Positions 6,483-13,828 of a stretch of DNA of 15,861 nt are shown here, one piece after another. The DNA is taken from NCBI GenBank assembly GCA_947465645.1, contig CANIBQ010000107.1, positions 1 through 15,861 of the forward strand. The letters are read 5' to 3'. The DNA is from Acidobacteriota bacterium (GTDB taxonomy: Bacteria > Acidobacteriota > Vicinamibacteria > Vicinamibacterales > UBA2999). Each line of letters begins with the position of its first letter. Position 1 is the first letter of the stretch. A program made the translations under genes and the position numbers. Below the pieces are notes generated by a model, which was given only the letters and a program-made list of their open reading frames with translations, was not told where the DNA came from and searched no databases.

Positions 6483-8198
6483 TCACTTCATGACGGCGGC
6501 GAGGCGGTACGTCCATTCCGACACGATCATGTAGTTGCCGCTGATCAGTAGGATGCCGAAGCCGGCCATCAGGGCCGCGCTGCCGAGCCCCATCCACGGC
6601 ATCGCCGTCTCGAGCTTCATCAGCAACGGCAGCGCCCTCGCCATCGCCACCGCGGCAATCACCAGCGGAATACCCATGCCGAGCGAGAACAGAAACAGCA
6701 CGACCGCGCCGTAGAGCGCCGACTGGGCCATGCCGATATATACGACCATCCCGACGACCAGCGCCGAACCGAAGCAGGTCATGCACCCGGTGGCGAATGC
6801 CAGTCCGGCGACCATCATTTCCATCCGGCCGGCCGGCTTGTTCGAGCGCGCCATGCCGGAGAGGATCGGCATCCGGCAGACCAGCGGGGCTCTCACCTTC
6901 GCGGCCACGCGGAGCGCAAGTCCGATCACCACCACGCCGGCCGCCACGCCGATGTACCGCTGCCAGGCCTCGAACTGCGAGGTGTCGCCGAACTGCTGCG
7001 CCGCGTAGCCGATGACCGCGCCCGTGGCCGTGTAGACCATCGTGAAGCCGAGAATGAAGTAGAACGCCGCGCGCAGCACCTGGCGCCGGCGGTCCGCTGC
7101 CGAGGAGCCGTCCCCCTGCATCGCGACGCCGGCCAGCGCCGGGATGAAGTACACCGTCAGTTGAAAGAGACACGGCCACATCGCCGCAACCATTCCGCCC
7201 AGCAGCGCCAGGATCAATCCCCACTGCCCGGCCATTCCGACCGGCGCGGCGCCGCTGCTAGATGCGTCTGGCAGCAATAGCGGGAGATGCCAGATCGCCT
7301 CCTGTCCCGAGGCCAGGCGGAGCGTCATCACCTGGTGTCCCTGCCCAAAGGCCTCAGCACGAGCGAACCGGTAGGAGGTTGCCCGGTGATGCACGGAGTC
7401 GGTGACGACTTTCAAGTTGGTCAGAGGCACAGCCGCGCCGCTGACGAACAACTGCGGTGGTTGCGCGGTCCGCGGCAGGTTCGCGGTGTGCAGGCGCTCC
7501 ATCAGGAGGATGGCGACGTGTTCCGTGTCCTCCGGCGTGTAGGTCGCCTCGACCTGTACGTCTGACACGCCCGCGTAATCGACGTTGCCGAGATCCCGCG
7601 TCAGGGCCGCACGGAGCATCTGGCCCGAGGCCGCGGACAGGGGCGCAGTCCCCGGTGCCGGAGGCTCGAACACGGTGAGGCTGCCGGCGTGTTCAGGATG
7701 CAGGTCGCATGTGACGACGAAAGTGCCTGCCTGTGTGGCGGTGAAGAGCACCACGTCGACCTTGCTCGCGCCCGTCACGTACCCGTGCACCTCGCGGCCT
7801 GTCGGCGTAATCCCGGCCGGAGAGGCCGCCCGCGTTCGAACCGTCTGCCGGTTGTGGTGATCGTGACCTTCCTCGGCCAGCGCGTCCGGCACGGTGCTCC
7901 CACCGCGCTCGACCCACGCGAGATCGTCAGGGCTCAAGCCAACGACCCGGTAGTGATGTTCACTCGCGGTTCGGTTGCGCAGCATGAGCTGCACGGGCTG
8001 CCCCGCCGGCACGAACACGGTGGACGGCTCGACGCCCGCGTCCGAGACGGACACGTTCACGGTGAGGTAGTGGGCGGATCCCTCCCCGGGCGACGCATGC
8101 GCTCCGCCGTGGTCGGCATGCTGCGCCGCGAGTGCGGCGCCGTACAGCGAGACGCCGAATATAGCGGTCAGGCCCGCGGCCTTCGCGAGCCTCGTCAT
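6483..8198 (-). CDS. Cupredoxin-like / DsbD-type membrane fusion protein
   Basis: A 571-residue membrane protein. It starts with a signal peptide (1-25), a His-rich stretch (HADHGGAH) and a cupredoxin-like domain (about 42-177) with probable type 1 copper ligands His81/82, Cys164, His167 and His170 (TCDLHPEH). A second beta-rich extracytoplasmic segment (about 195-310) follows. Then comes a 6-7 helix domain of the CcdA/DsbD kind, with Cys343 in WPC of the first helix and Cys472/Cys475 in GCMTC of a later helix, the pair positions used for electron transfer across the membrane. It probably passes electrons to or from a copper-bearing periplasmic domain, so a copper or redox role is inferred. 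ATG 8198 overlaps the previous stop (ATGA), so translation is coupled to the propeller-cytochrome gene. Confidence 0.8.
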   Translation of the reverse strand: MTRLAKAAGLTAIFGVSLYGAALAAQHADHGGAHASPGEGSAHYLTVNVSVSDAGVEPSTVFVPAGQPVQLMLRNRTASEHHYRVVGLSPDDLAWVERGGSTVPDALAEEGHDHHNRQTVRTRAASPAGITPTGREVHGYVTGASKVDVVLFTATQAGTFVVTCDLHPEHAGSLTVFEPPAPGTAPLSAASGQMLRAALTRDLGNVDYAGVSDVQVEATYTPEDTEHVAILLMERLHTANLPRTAQPPQLFVSGAAVPLTNLKVVTDSVHHRATSYRFARAEAFGQGHQVMTLRLASGQEAIWHLPLLLPDASSSGAAPVGMAGQWGLILALLGGMVAAMWPCLFQLTVYFIPALAGVAMQGDGSSAADRRRQVLRAAFYFILGFTMVYTATGAVIGYAAQQFGDTSQFEAWQRYIGVAAGVVVIGLALRVAAKVRAPLVCRMPILSGMARSNKPAGRMEMMVAGLAFATGCMTCFGSALVVGMVVYIGMAQSALYGAVVLFLFSLGMGIPLVIAAVAMARALPLLMKLETAMPWMGLGSAALMAGFGILLISGNYMIVSEWTYRLAAVMK

Positions 8199-10000
8199 GG
8201 CGCCTTGTTCAGCTCCGCCAGGTGCGCGACGATCGCGGCAATCTCGGCATCGGAGAGCTTGAAGCGGCTCATCGCGACAACGCCGACGAGCGCGGCTCGC
8301 ACCCGGTCTTCCGATGCGCCGCGGATGTCCGGCGCGTTCATCTGCGCGCCGCCTCTCGCGTTGACGCCGTGGCACGTGGCGCACCCGATGCCGCCGGCGC
8401 CGCCCGCGCCTTTTTCAAATATCGCCTGCCCTGACACCGGACCAGTGGCCGGTGCCGCAGCAGCGGCGTCGCCACCACGTCCACGTCCGCCCCTGCCGCC
8501 CCCCGCTGCGGCGCCAGCCTGCGGCTGCGCCGCCGCTGCCCGCTCGCGCATCGTCGCGCGCACGGCGGCTTTGGGCCCGCCCATGTCCGCCAGCAGCTCG
8601 CCCTTCCAGTCGGGCGCGTAGCGCACGAAGCCGCCGGAGTGGGTGTCCCCGCCGTTCGGTGTCGGGATGTACTTCTTCACCTCGTACTTGTTCAGATCCA
8701 GCACGATGGTTTCCCAGCCGTTCATGTTGCTGATCCAGAGCTCGTTCACGCCCGGGTCGGGGTGGAGAATGCCGTGGTCGATGCTGGACGCCGACCCCCC
8801 GAGATAGATCGGCATGTTGTGACGGAAGTTCCGGGGCGTCGTGAACGTGCGCGCGTCCACGATTCCCACGACCGAGCCGTTGTTGTGGCTGCCTTCGCCT
8901 TTGCCGATCGGATAGAGGTAGTGCTCATCCCAATCCAGCGCGAGGCCGTACGGACCGACGACGCCAGCGCTCGTCTCGTCAACCACCTCGTTGGTCATGT
9001 TGTCGATTCTGTAGACGAAGCTGCTGTGCGCGTCGTTGACGTAGGTATACCGGCCGTCGGAGGTATGCGCCATGCCGATCGGGTTGTCGCCGACGAAGGG
9101 GATGATTCTGACGGCGCCCGTCTCCAGATTGAGCTTGGCGATGCCGCCCGTGTTGTGCAGCTCGCCCTGCCAGGGCGGGTTGTGAATGCCGATGTACATG
9201 AAGCGCCCGGTTGGATCGACGGTCGGATAGGGATGGCCGATCCGGTACCCGACGTCCTCAATCGAGATCGTGCGGACGACGCGATTGTCGTCGTTGGGAT
9301 CGAGAAGGTAGAGCGGGCCGCCGCCGGCGTTTCGCCCGAACGCCAGCAGCACCCGGTCGCGTCCCTGCCAATCCTTGAAGGCGGTGTTGTGGTGGAACCA
9401 GTCGGCGCGCGGGCCCTCCAGGACTTTGTGCAGCTTGAGCGTCCTGGCGTTGATGATCAGCAGGACGCTCCGCACCTGTCGCGTGGCTGCGACGCGATGC
9501 ATCTGCCCGATGTAGAGCCATCGCCCGTCAGGAGAGATGCCGACGCCGTGGGGATTCTCGACGACCTCCTCGCCGAGGTCGAAGAGCGCCGACGCGATCA
9601 CCCGCTTCTCGGACGCATCGATGACCTGCACGCCCGATCTGAGCGGAGCCCGCTCGACGCCTTCGCTGGTGAAGTAGACGAGTGGATGCGCCCGGACGTC
9701 CCAGGCGTCGGGCCCGCTCGAGTCGTAGGTCGAGAACAGCTTGATCCGGCCGCGAATCGACTCCTCGGTGTCCCATGCCGTCAGCTGTGGGGCGCGCGGC
9801 GGGGGCGCCAACTGGCCGGCCTGCACGATCTGGGTCGGCGCCATGGCCGCGAGCTGCTGCTGCAGCGCGGTATTGGTCGCGCGAAGCGTCTCGGCGTCAG
9901 AAGGGGACGCGCCCTGGGCCGAGCAGCCAGCAGCGACCAGTCCCGCGGTCAGGGCGCAGAGTGCGCCTGTTACCCATCGTGCTGCTGCTGACAGTGTCAT
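8195..10000 (-). CDS. Exported YVTN-type beta-propeller with C-terminal cytochrome c domain
   Basis: A 601-residue exported protein, probably a lipoprotein (VAAGC, Cys26, a somewhat weak lipobox). A Gln/Ala-rich coiled segment (35-60) is followed by a beta-propeller of repeated units such as NPHGVGISPDGRWLYIG and PIGMAHTSDGRYTYV. An Ala/Gly/Arg-rich linker (about 488-520) leads to a class I cytochrome c domain with CATCH (540-544) and a probable axial Met577 in MSRFKLSDAEIAAIVAHL. It is likely a periplasmic redox or binding protein whose substrate is not deducible. I chose ATG 10000 because AAGGAAGGG precedes it closely and a TAGAAT box lies just upstream. The frame is open to 10174 but without translation signals. 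It forms an operon with the downstream cupredoxin/DsbD gene. Confidence 0.85.
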   Translation of the reverse strand: MTLSAAARWVTGALCALTAGLVAAGCSAQGASPSDAETLRATNTALQQQLAAMAPTQIVQAGQLAPPPRAPQLTAWDTEESIRGRIKLFSTYDSSGPDAWDVRAHPLVYFTSEGVERAPLRSGVQVIDASEKRVIASALFDLGEEVVENPHGVGISPDGRWLYIGQMHRVAATRQVRSVLLIINARTLKLHKVLEGPRADWFHHNTAFKDWQGRDRVLLAFGRNAGGGPLYLLDPNDDNRVVRTISIEDVGYRIGHPYPTVDPTGRFMYIGIHNPPWQGELHNTGGIAKLNLETGAVRIIPFVGDNPIGMAHTSDGRYTYVNDAHSSFVYRIDNMTNEVVDETSAGVVGPYGLALDWDEHYLYPIGKGEGSHNNGSVVGIVDARTFTTPRNFRHNMPIYLGGSASSIDHGILHPDPGVNELWISNMNGWETIVLDLNKYEVKKYIPTPNGGDTHSGGFVRYAPDWKGELLADMGGPKAAVRATMRERAAAAQPQAGAAAGGGRGGRGRGGDAAAAAPATGPVSGQAIFEKGAGGAGGIGCATCHGVNARGGAQMNAPDIRGASEDRVRAALVGVVAMSRFKLSDAEIAAIVAHLAELNKAP

Positions 10001-10025
10001 GTAACCCTTCCTTGGTGGATTCGCC

Positions 10026-10031
10026 ATTCTA
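10026..10031 (-). promoter_or_regulatory. -10 box TAGAAT for the propeller-cytochrome operon
   Basis: Minus-strand TAGAAT sits 25 bases before ATG 10000, placing the start of transcription near 10019 with the AAGGAAGGG ribosome-binding site inside the short leader. No good -35 is seen. Confidence 0.5.
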
Positions 10032-10211
10032 GTGGAGGTCGCGCGACGAAGCCTGACCGTCGTGTTCCAGCTTATTGCCGCGGCGTCGATCGCCGCGCAG
10101 GCAAGCCCGCCGGACGCGCAGGCCGCGCCTGCCGCCACCGTGTGGACGCTTCGCACGGGTTTTTCGGCAGGCATCCGTACGTCCGTCGAATTCGGTAGAG
10201 GTCAGCGATAG
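10032..10211 (+). pseudogene. Possible 5' remnant of an exported protein gene
   Basis: A plus-strand frame from GTG 10032 reads as a signal peptide (VARRSLTVVFQLIAAASIAAQA), then an Ala/Pro-rich stretch and about 25 further residues before TAG. It has no Shine-Dalgarno and no recognised domain. It fits the pattern of nearby genes that keep only their beginning, but it could be chance coding in GC-rich DNA. Confidence 0.25.
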
Positions 10212-10285
10212 CCGTGTCGCGGAAACCCACCATACGAACATCACTCGTCTGGGCAGGATGATTCTGCCGCGTGCTCTTAAACGGG

Positions 10286-10840
10286 TCAGTCGACCGGTGA
10301 CATGTCAGCGACGAGGAGTCTGTACATGCCTTCGCTTTGACCAGGATGACCGACGAGGCGCACCCGCTCGCCGACGCGAAGCGGGATGCCCAGCGTGAGA
10401 CCGATTCTGTTGCCGGCGAAGAACGTGCCGACGGCAAAGGCGCGATGCTTCTTGTCGAAGGTCTCTCGAATCACACGCGAGCCCGCCGGAATCATCAGCG
10501 ACTCGCCGACGCCGACGAGCGCGCGCAACACCGCAAGCGGGACGAAGGACACGGTCGGGCTGCACAACGCCGTGGCAAGCGACCAGAATCCGACGCCAGC
10601 CGAATAGGCCCGCCGCGGCCGAATCCGGTCGGTCAGCGGGCCAGCCGCCAGCAGCGACACGGTGAACGCCCAGTTGAAGATGGAGAGCAGCACGCCGACT
10701 TGGGCGGGCGTGTAGTGGTGAACCTTGATCAGTTCCGGGGCCACCACGGCGAAACTGACGCGATCGATGTACGCGACCGCCTGCGAGCTCGCCAGCAGCA
10801 GCAGGATGTTCCACCGATGGGCTCTGGAGGCAGGATTCAC
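10286..10840 (-). pseudogene. Truncated MFS transporter (N-terminal third only)
   Basis: From a GTG at 10840 the frame encodes the first 154 residues of a major facilitator transporter of the organic-anion (ACS-like) type: YIDRVSFAVVAPEL in helix 1, GPLTDRIRPRRAY at the helix 2-3 loop, GVGESLMIPAG in helix 4, and KHRAFAVGTFFAGNRIGLTLGIPL. About 420-450 residues are normal. After GIPL the sequence changes to a soluble 30-residue tail (RVGERVRLVGHP...SPVD) that resembles the end of DUF6152-like proteins, compare GDRIIVSGHRHR in the gene at 4277. At most five helices remain, so transport is not expected. It starts 21 bases after the preceding NMT1-like gene, suggesting the two were once an operon. 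Confidence 0.65.
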
Positions 10841-10861
10841 GAGGACGGAGTCGGCGGGGCG

Positions 10862-11734
10862 TTATCCGGCGACGAGGCCCGCGTGTTCGCTGCCGCCCTC
10901 GGTAAACCCGCGCGCCTTCATCCAGTCGTACGCACGGGCAAACAGCACGGGATCGTACACGTCGACATGCTTGTACCGCACAAACGCCCGCAGCAGCTCG
11001 TGCGGCTGCAATGCGCCGTTGGCGTGCGCGGCGACGTGATGCGCGTACTTGTAGAAATCCGCGTTGATGCGGTCCACGGCCTGATTCTCCGCGCCGTAGT
11101 ACGCCGCGCGCTGCTCGGGCGTCAGATCGGGCGAGATCACCTCGCCCCCACGGTAGAAGGACGCGGCGACGACGTGCGCGCCGTCCTTGAGGCCGAGGCT
11201 GATGAACGGCTCCATGAGCGTCGCCACCCGGATCGTCCCGTTCTTGAGCGCCGCCCAGCGCGCCTGCGGCAGCCCACCCGGTTCAATCTTCACGTGTTCG
11301 GCGCCGATCGCGCTTTCGAGCATCTGCACCGTGCAGTAATGCGAGCCCGTGAGCTCCTGGACCACGACCGGCACATCGGCGAGGTCGCGCGGCACCTGCA
11401 GCGCGTCATCGAAGGTCAGGATGGCCTGCGCCGCCACCGCAGCGCGCAAGGCGGCGATGTGTCCGGCGCGCGAGCCCCGCTCCAGCCGGTCGATGCTCGC
11501 CCATTCGCAGACGTTGTAGCTGTCGGCGGCCCCGCAATCGAACATCTGCTCCTTGAGCCGCGACATGATCGGACGTTCCGCTCGATCCTTCTCGCGATCG
11601 GCATAGGTGGCAGAGAAGTGGACATCGAGACCGGCCGCTTGGAACAGCCCTTCCTCTATGCCGACGATCACCGGCAGGTCGAAGACCGGGTTGTTGGGCG
11701 CAATCCTGATAAGTGGCTTTGTCTGAACAGACAT
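10862..11734 (-). CDS. NMT1/substrate-binding-like protein without signal peptide (paralogue 1)
   Basis: A 290-residue protein with a periplasmic-binding-protein type II fold resembling NMT1/THI5-like and SsuA-like proteins, but with no signal peptide or lipobox, so it should be cytosolic. Landmarks are NNPVFDLPVIVGIEEGLF, VCEW, AAVAAQAI, GSHYCTVQMLE, and ATLMEPFISLGLKDG with SFYRGGEV. All of these recur in the gene at 13829. The Cys-rich motif of pyrimidine synthase Thi5 is absent. Some relatives of this fold are decarboxylases (4,5-dihydroxyphthalate decarboxylase group), so an enzymatic role is possible; the substrate is unknown. The start ATG 11734 has AGGAG seven bases upstream and a good sigma70 promoter, and the longer frame from 11791 would overlap that promoter. 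A truncated MFS gene follows. Confidence 0.75.
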   Translation of the reverse strand: MSVQTKPLIRIAPNNPVFDLPVIVGIEEGLFQAAGLDVHFSATYADREKDRAERPIMSRLKEQMFDCGAADSYNVCEWASIDRLERGSRAGHIAALRAAVAAQAILTFDDALQVPRDLADVPVVVQELTGSHYCTVQMLESAIGAEHVKIEPGGLPQARWAALKNGTIRVATLMEPFISLGLKDGAHVVAASFYRGGEVISPDLTPEQRAAYYGAENQAVDRINADFYKYAHHVAAHANGALQPHELLRAFVRYKHVDVYDPVLFARAYDWMKARGFTEGGSEHAGLVAG

Positions 11735-11762
11735 GACATCGCTCCTGGCTCGGAGATTCGGT

Positions 11763-11791
11763 AGCATACGTCCGGGATGCCAGCCGGTCAA
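11763..11791 (-). promoter_or_regulatory. Sigma70-type promoter TTGACC-N17-TATGCT
   Basis: On the minus strand the -35 TTGACC is at 11786-11791 and the -10 TATGCT at 11763-11768, with a 17-base spacer. It leads into a leader of about 22 bases with AGGAG before ATG 11734. The same spot reads TAGCAT (11762-11767) on the plus strand and may also serve the divergent hydrolase gene. Confidence 0.6.
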
Positions 11792-11826
11792 TCCGGTGGG
11801 CGCTCATTTCTCGTCGAGGAGGACGT

Positions 11827-12678
11827 GTGGTGGATGCGATCAGACGCAAGCTTCTGAAGACTGGCGCCGCGGCGGCGGCGATCGCGGCGACGCCGTCATT
11901 ACTGGCACAGAGCGGGAGCGGAGAGAGCGGACGCTTCTACCAGAGAGGGAATGTCCGCATCCGCTATGAGGAGACAGGCTCGGGCTTCCCGCTGCTGCTC
12001 ATCCCGGGCGGGGGGTTGAACGGCTCGACGATCGCCGGCATCCGGGGCGGCAATCCTTTCAACACGATCGAGGCATTCAAGGGAGAGTTCCGCTGTATCT
12101 ACGCTGACCTCCGCAACTCGGCCGGTCAGTCCACCGGCCCGCTCGAGATCGAGCGCCCGTGGGATTCCTACACCGACGACCATATCGGTTTGATGGATCA
12201 CCTGGGGATCGACAAGTTCATGGTGCTCGGCTTCTGCATTGCCGGGCCCTTCATCTGGAACCTCATCAAGCGGGCGCCAACTCGCGTCGTCGCGGCCGTG
12301 CCAGCGCAGCCGGTCGGGTTCCGGCCGGAGCTGCCAAACGCCCTGTATGACAGTCAGAAAACCGGCTGGGCCGCAGAACTGGTCAAGCGGCGTCCCGACA
12401 TCACCAGTGAAATGGCCGACCAATTCCTGAGCAGAATGTTCCGCAACAACCCTGACTTCGCGCTCACGGTGACGCGCGACTTCGTGAAAGGTTGTCAGAC
12501 GCCGGTCCTGGTCCTGCCGGACGACACCGCTGGGCACTCATTGGCCGTCGCGATCGAGAGCGCGATGCTCGCGCCGAACGGCCAACTGAGCATGTACCCG
12601 TGGAAAGACACCCCGGAGAAGATACCGCTGGCGGTGCGCCACGTTCGCAGCTTCCTGCTGTCGCATCGGCCAGCCTAG
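11827..12678 (+). CDS. Tat-exported alpha/beta hydrolase with a Cys nucleophile elbow
   Basis: A 283-residue alpha/beta-hydrolase-fold protein. The N-terminus is a twin-arginine signal (RRKLLKTG at 6-13, followed by an Ala-rich segment to about 27), so export in folded form is predicted. The oxyanion loop region is LIPGGGLN (58-65). The nucleophile elbow reads LGFCIAG, with Cys137 where most members have Ser; Cys there is known in dienelactone hydrolase. The usual late GH motif is absent (YPWKDTPEKIPLAVRHV). The best acid/base candidates are Asp232/233 and His237 in PDDTAGHS, or His272. The substrate is unknown. The start is GTG 11827 or 11830, four or seven bases after GAGGAGG. It is divergent from the NMT1-like gene and probably belongs to the same pathway. 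Confidence 0.78.
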   Translation: MVDAIRRKLLKTGAAAAAIAATPSLLAQSGSGESGRFYQRGNVRIRYEETGSGFPLLLIPGGGLNGSTIAGIRGGNPFNTIEAFKGEFRCIYADLRNSAGQSTGPLEIERPWDSYTDDHIGLMDHLGIDKFMVLGFCIAGPFIWNLIKRAPTRVVAAVPAQPVGFRPELPNALYDSQKTGWAAELVKRRPDITSEMADQFLSRMFRNNPDFALTVTRDFVKGCQTPVLVLPDDTAGHSLAVAIESAMLAPNGQLSMYPWKDTPEKIPLAVRHVRSFLLSHRPA

Positions 12679-12749
12679 AGATACACGGTCCGAGCGTCCA
12701 GAGATGGCCGAGGGTCGAAGCTGGGCGCTCTCTTTTCCAGTCCTCCTGA

Positions 12750-12755
12750 TATAAG
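12750..12755 (+). promoter_or_regulatory. Possible -10 box TATAAG before the TctC gene
   Basis: TATAAG overlaps the start of AAGGTAGG, a ribosome-binding-like stretch just before ATG 12765. Both cannot act at full strength, so the gene may instead be read through from the hydrolase, 86 bases upstream. Confidence 0.25.
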
Positions 12756-12764
12756 GTAGGCCGC

Positions 12765-13808
12765 ATGTGGCGCTGTCTACTTGGTCTGTCGGGTGCGCTG
12801 CTGCTTGCCGCCTGTGGGTCGTCGTCTTCGACGCTCACCGCCGACGACCCGGCGGCTGTAGCGGCGTTCTACCGTGGCAAGACCGTCAGCATCATCGTCG
12901 GCTCCGGGGCGGGCGGCGGCTTCGACACCACCGCCCGTCTGGTGGCGCGCCACATCGGCAGACACATCCCGGGCACGCCCACCGTTATCGTCGTCAACAT
13001 GCCGGGCGGAGGCGGACTGGTGGCGGCCAACAACCTGTTCAACGTGGCCCGGAAGGACGGCACGGTGATCGGCCTGTTCCACGAGGCGCAGGTGATGAAC
13101 CAGCTCACCGGTGGAGAGGGCGTGCAGTTCGACTTCCTGAAGTTCAACTGGCTGGGCAGTTCCTACGACGACCCCAACGTCTGTATCATTCGGTCCGACT
13201 CACCGGTGAAGAGATTTCAGGATCTCATCGGCCGCGCCGAGCCGATCCTCATTGGCGGGACGGGACCCGGGTCCAACAGCCACGACGCGCCGCAAGTGCT
13301 GGCACGGGCGACCGGGGCCAGCCTCCGGACGGTCTCGGGCTACACCAGCACCAACGACGTGCGGTTGGGGATCGAGCGGGGAGAGGTGCAAGGCATGTGT
13401 CTCGGGTGGGAATCCGTTCGATCGACATCCGGCCAGTGGCTGGAAGACGGGTACGCGCACGTGTTCGTACAGAACGGAACCGTCCGACACCAGGATCTAC
13501 CCGACGTGCCGCTCGCGCTCGAGTTTGCCCGGGATGACGAAAGCCGGATGATACTGAAGCTACTGGACGCGCCCAGTTCGATGTCCAAGCCGTTCGCGCT
13601 GCCCCCGGACGTCGACCCGGGTCGCGTGCAGGTGATGCGCTCTGCGCTGTCGGCCACGTACCAGGACCCCCTGTTCCTGGCCGAAGCCGCGGCGATGCGG
13701 CTCGATTTCCAACCGAGGGCGGGGAATGAGATTCATCAGGTCTTGAGCGAGATGCTGGCCACACCCCGCGCCATCGCAGCGAAGTACCGACAGGTGGTTC
13801 AACCGTAA
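12765..13808 (+). CDS. TctC/Bug-type tricarboxylate-binding lipoprotein
   Basis: A 347-residue substrate-binding protein of the tripartite tricarboxylate transporter family. The lipobox LAAC places the lipidated Cys at 17. It has the family pattern GKTVSIIVGSGAGGGFDTTARLVARHIGRHIPG, then VNMPGGGGLVAANNLFNVA, then GGTGPGSNSHDAP and a long two-lobed body. These proteins typically bind carboxylic or aromatic acids in the periplasm. No TctA or TctB membrane component is in the window, so it is an orphan, a common situation for this family. The next gene starts 20 bases after its stop, which suggests an operon with the second NMT1-like protein. Confidence 0.85.
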   Translation: MWRCLLGLSGALLLAACGSSSSTLTADDPAAVAAFYRGKTVSIIVGSGAGGGFDTTARLVARHIGRHIPGTPTVIVVNMPGGGGLVAANNLFNVARKDGTVIGLFHEAQVMNQLTGGEGVQFDFLKFNWLGSSYDDPNVCIIRSDSPVKRFQDLIGRAEPILIGGTGPGSNSHDAPQVLARATGASLRTVSGYTSTNDVRLGIERGEVQGMCLGWESVRSTSGQWLEDGYAHVFVQNGTVRHQDLPDVPLALEFARDDESRMILKLLDAPSSMSKPFALPPDVDPGRVQVMRSALSATYQDPLFLAEAAAMRLDFQPRAGNEIHQVLSEMLATPRAIAAKYRQVVQP

Positions 13809-13828
13809 CGTCTAGCGCCCTGGAGAGC

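Noticed and set aside
6478..6485. Palindrome TGACGTCA as a binding site
   Set aside because: It is formed by the two convergent stop codons plus two bases. It is noteworthy as packing, but there is no reason to call it a regulatory site.
8639..9991. Long plus-strand frame of 450 codons
   Set aside because: Antisense to the propeller-cytochrome gene, with no motifs or signals; a by-product of GC-rich codon use.
10337..11764. Long plus-strand frame of 475 codons
   Set aside because: Antisense to the MFS remnant and the NMT1-like gene. Arg/His-rich composition without any domain.
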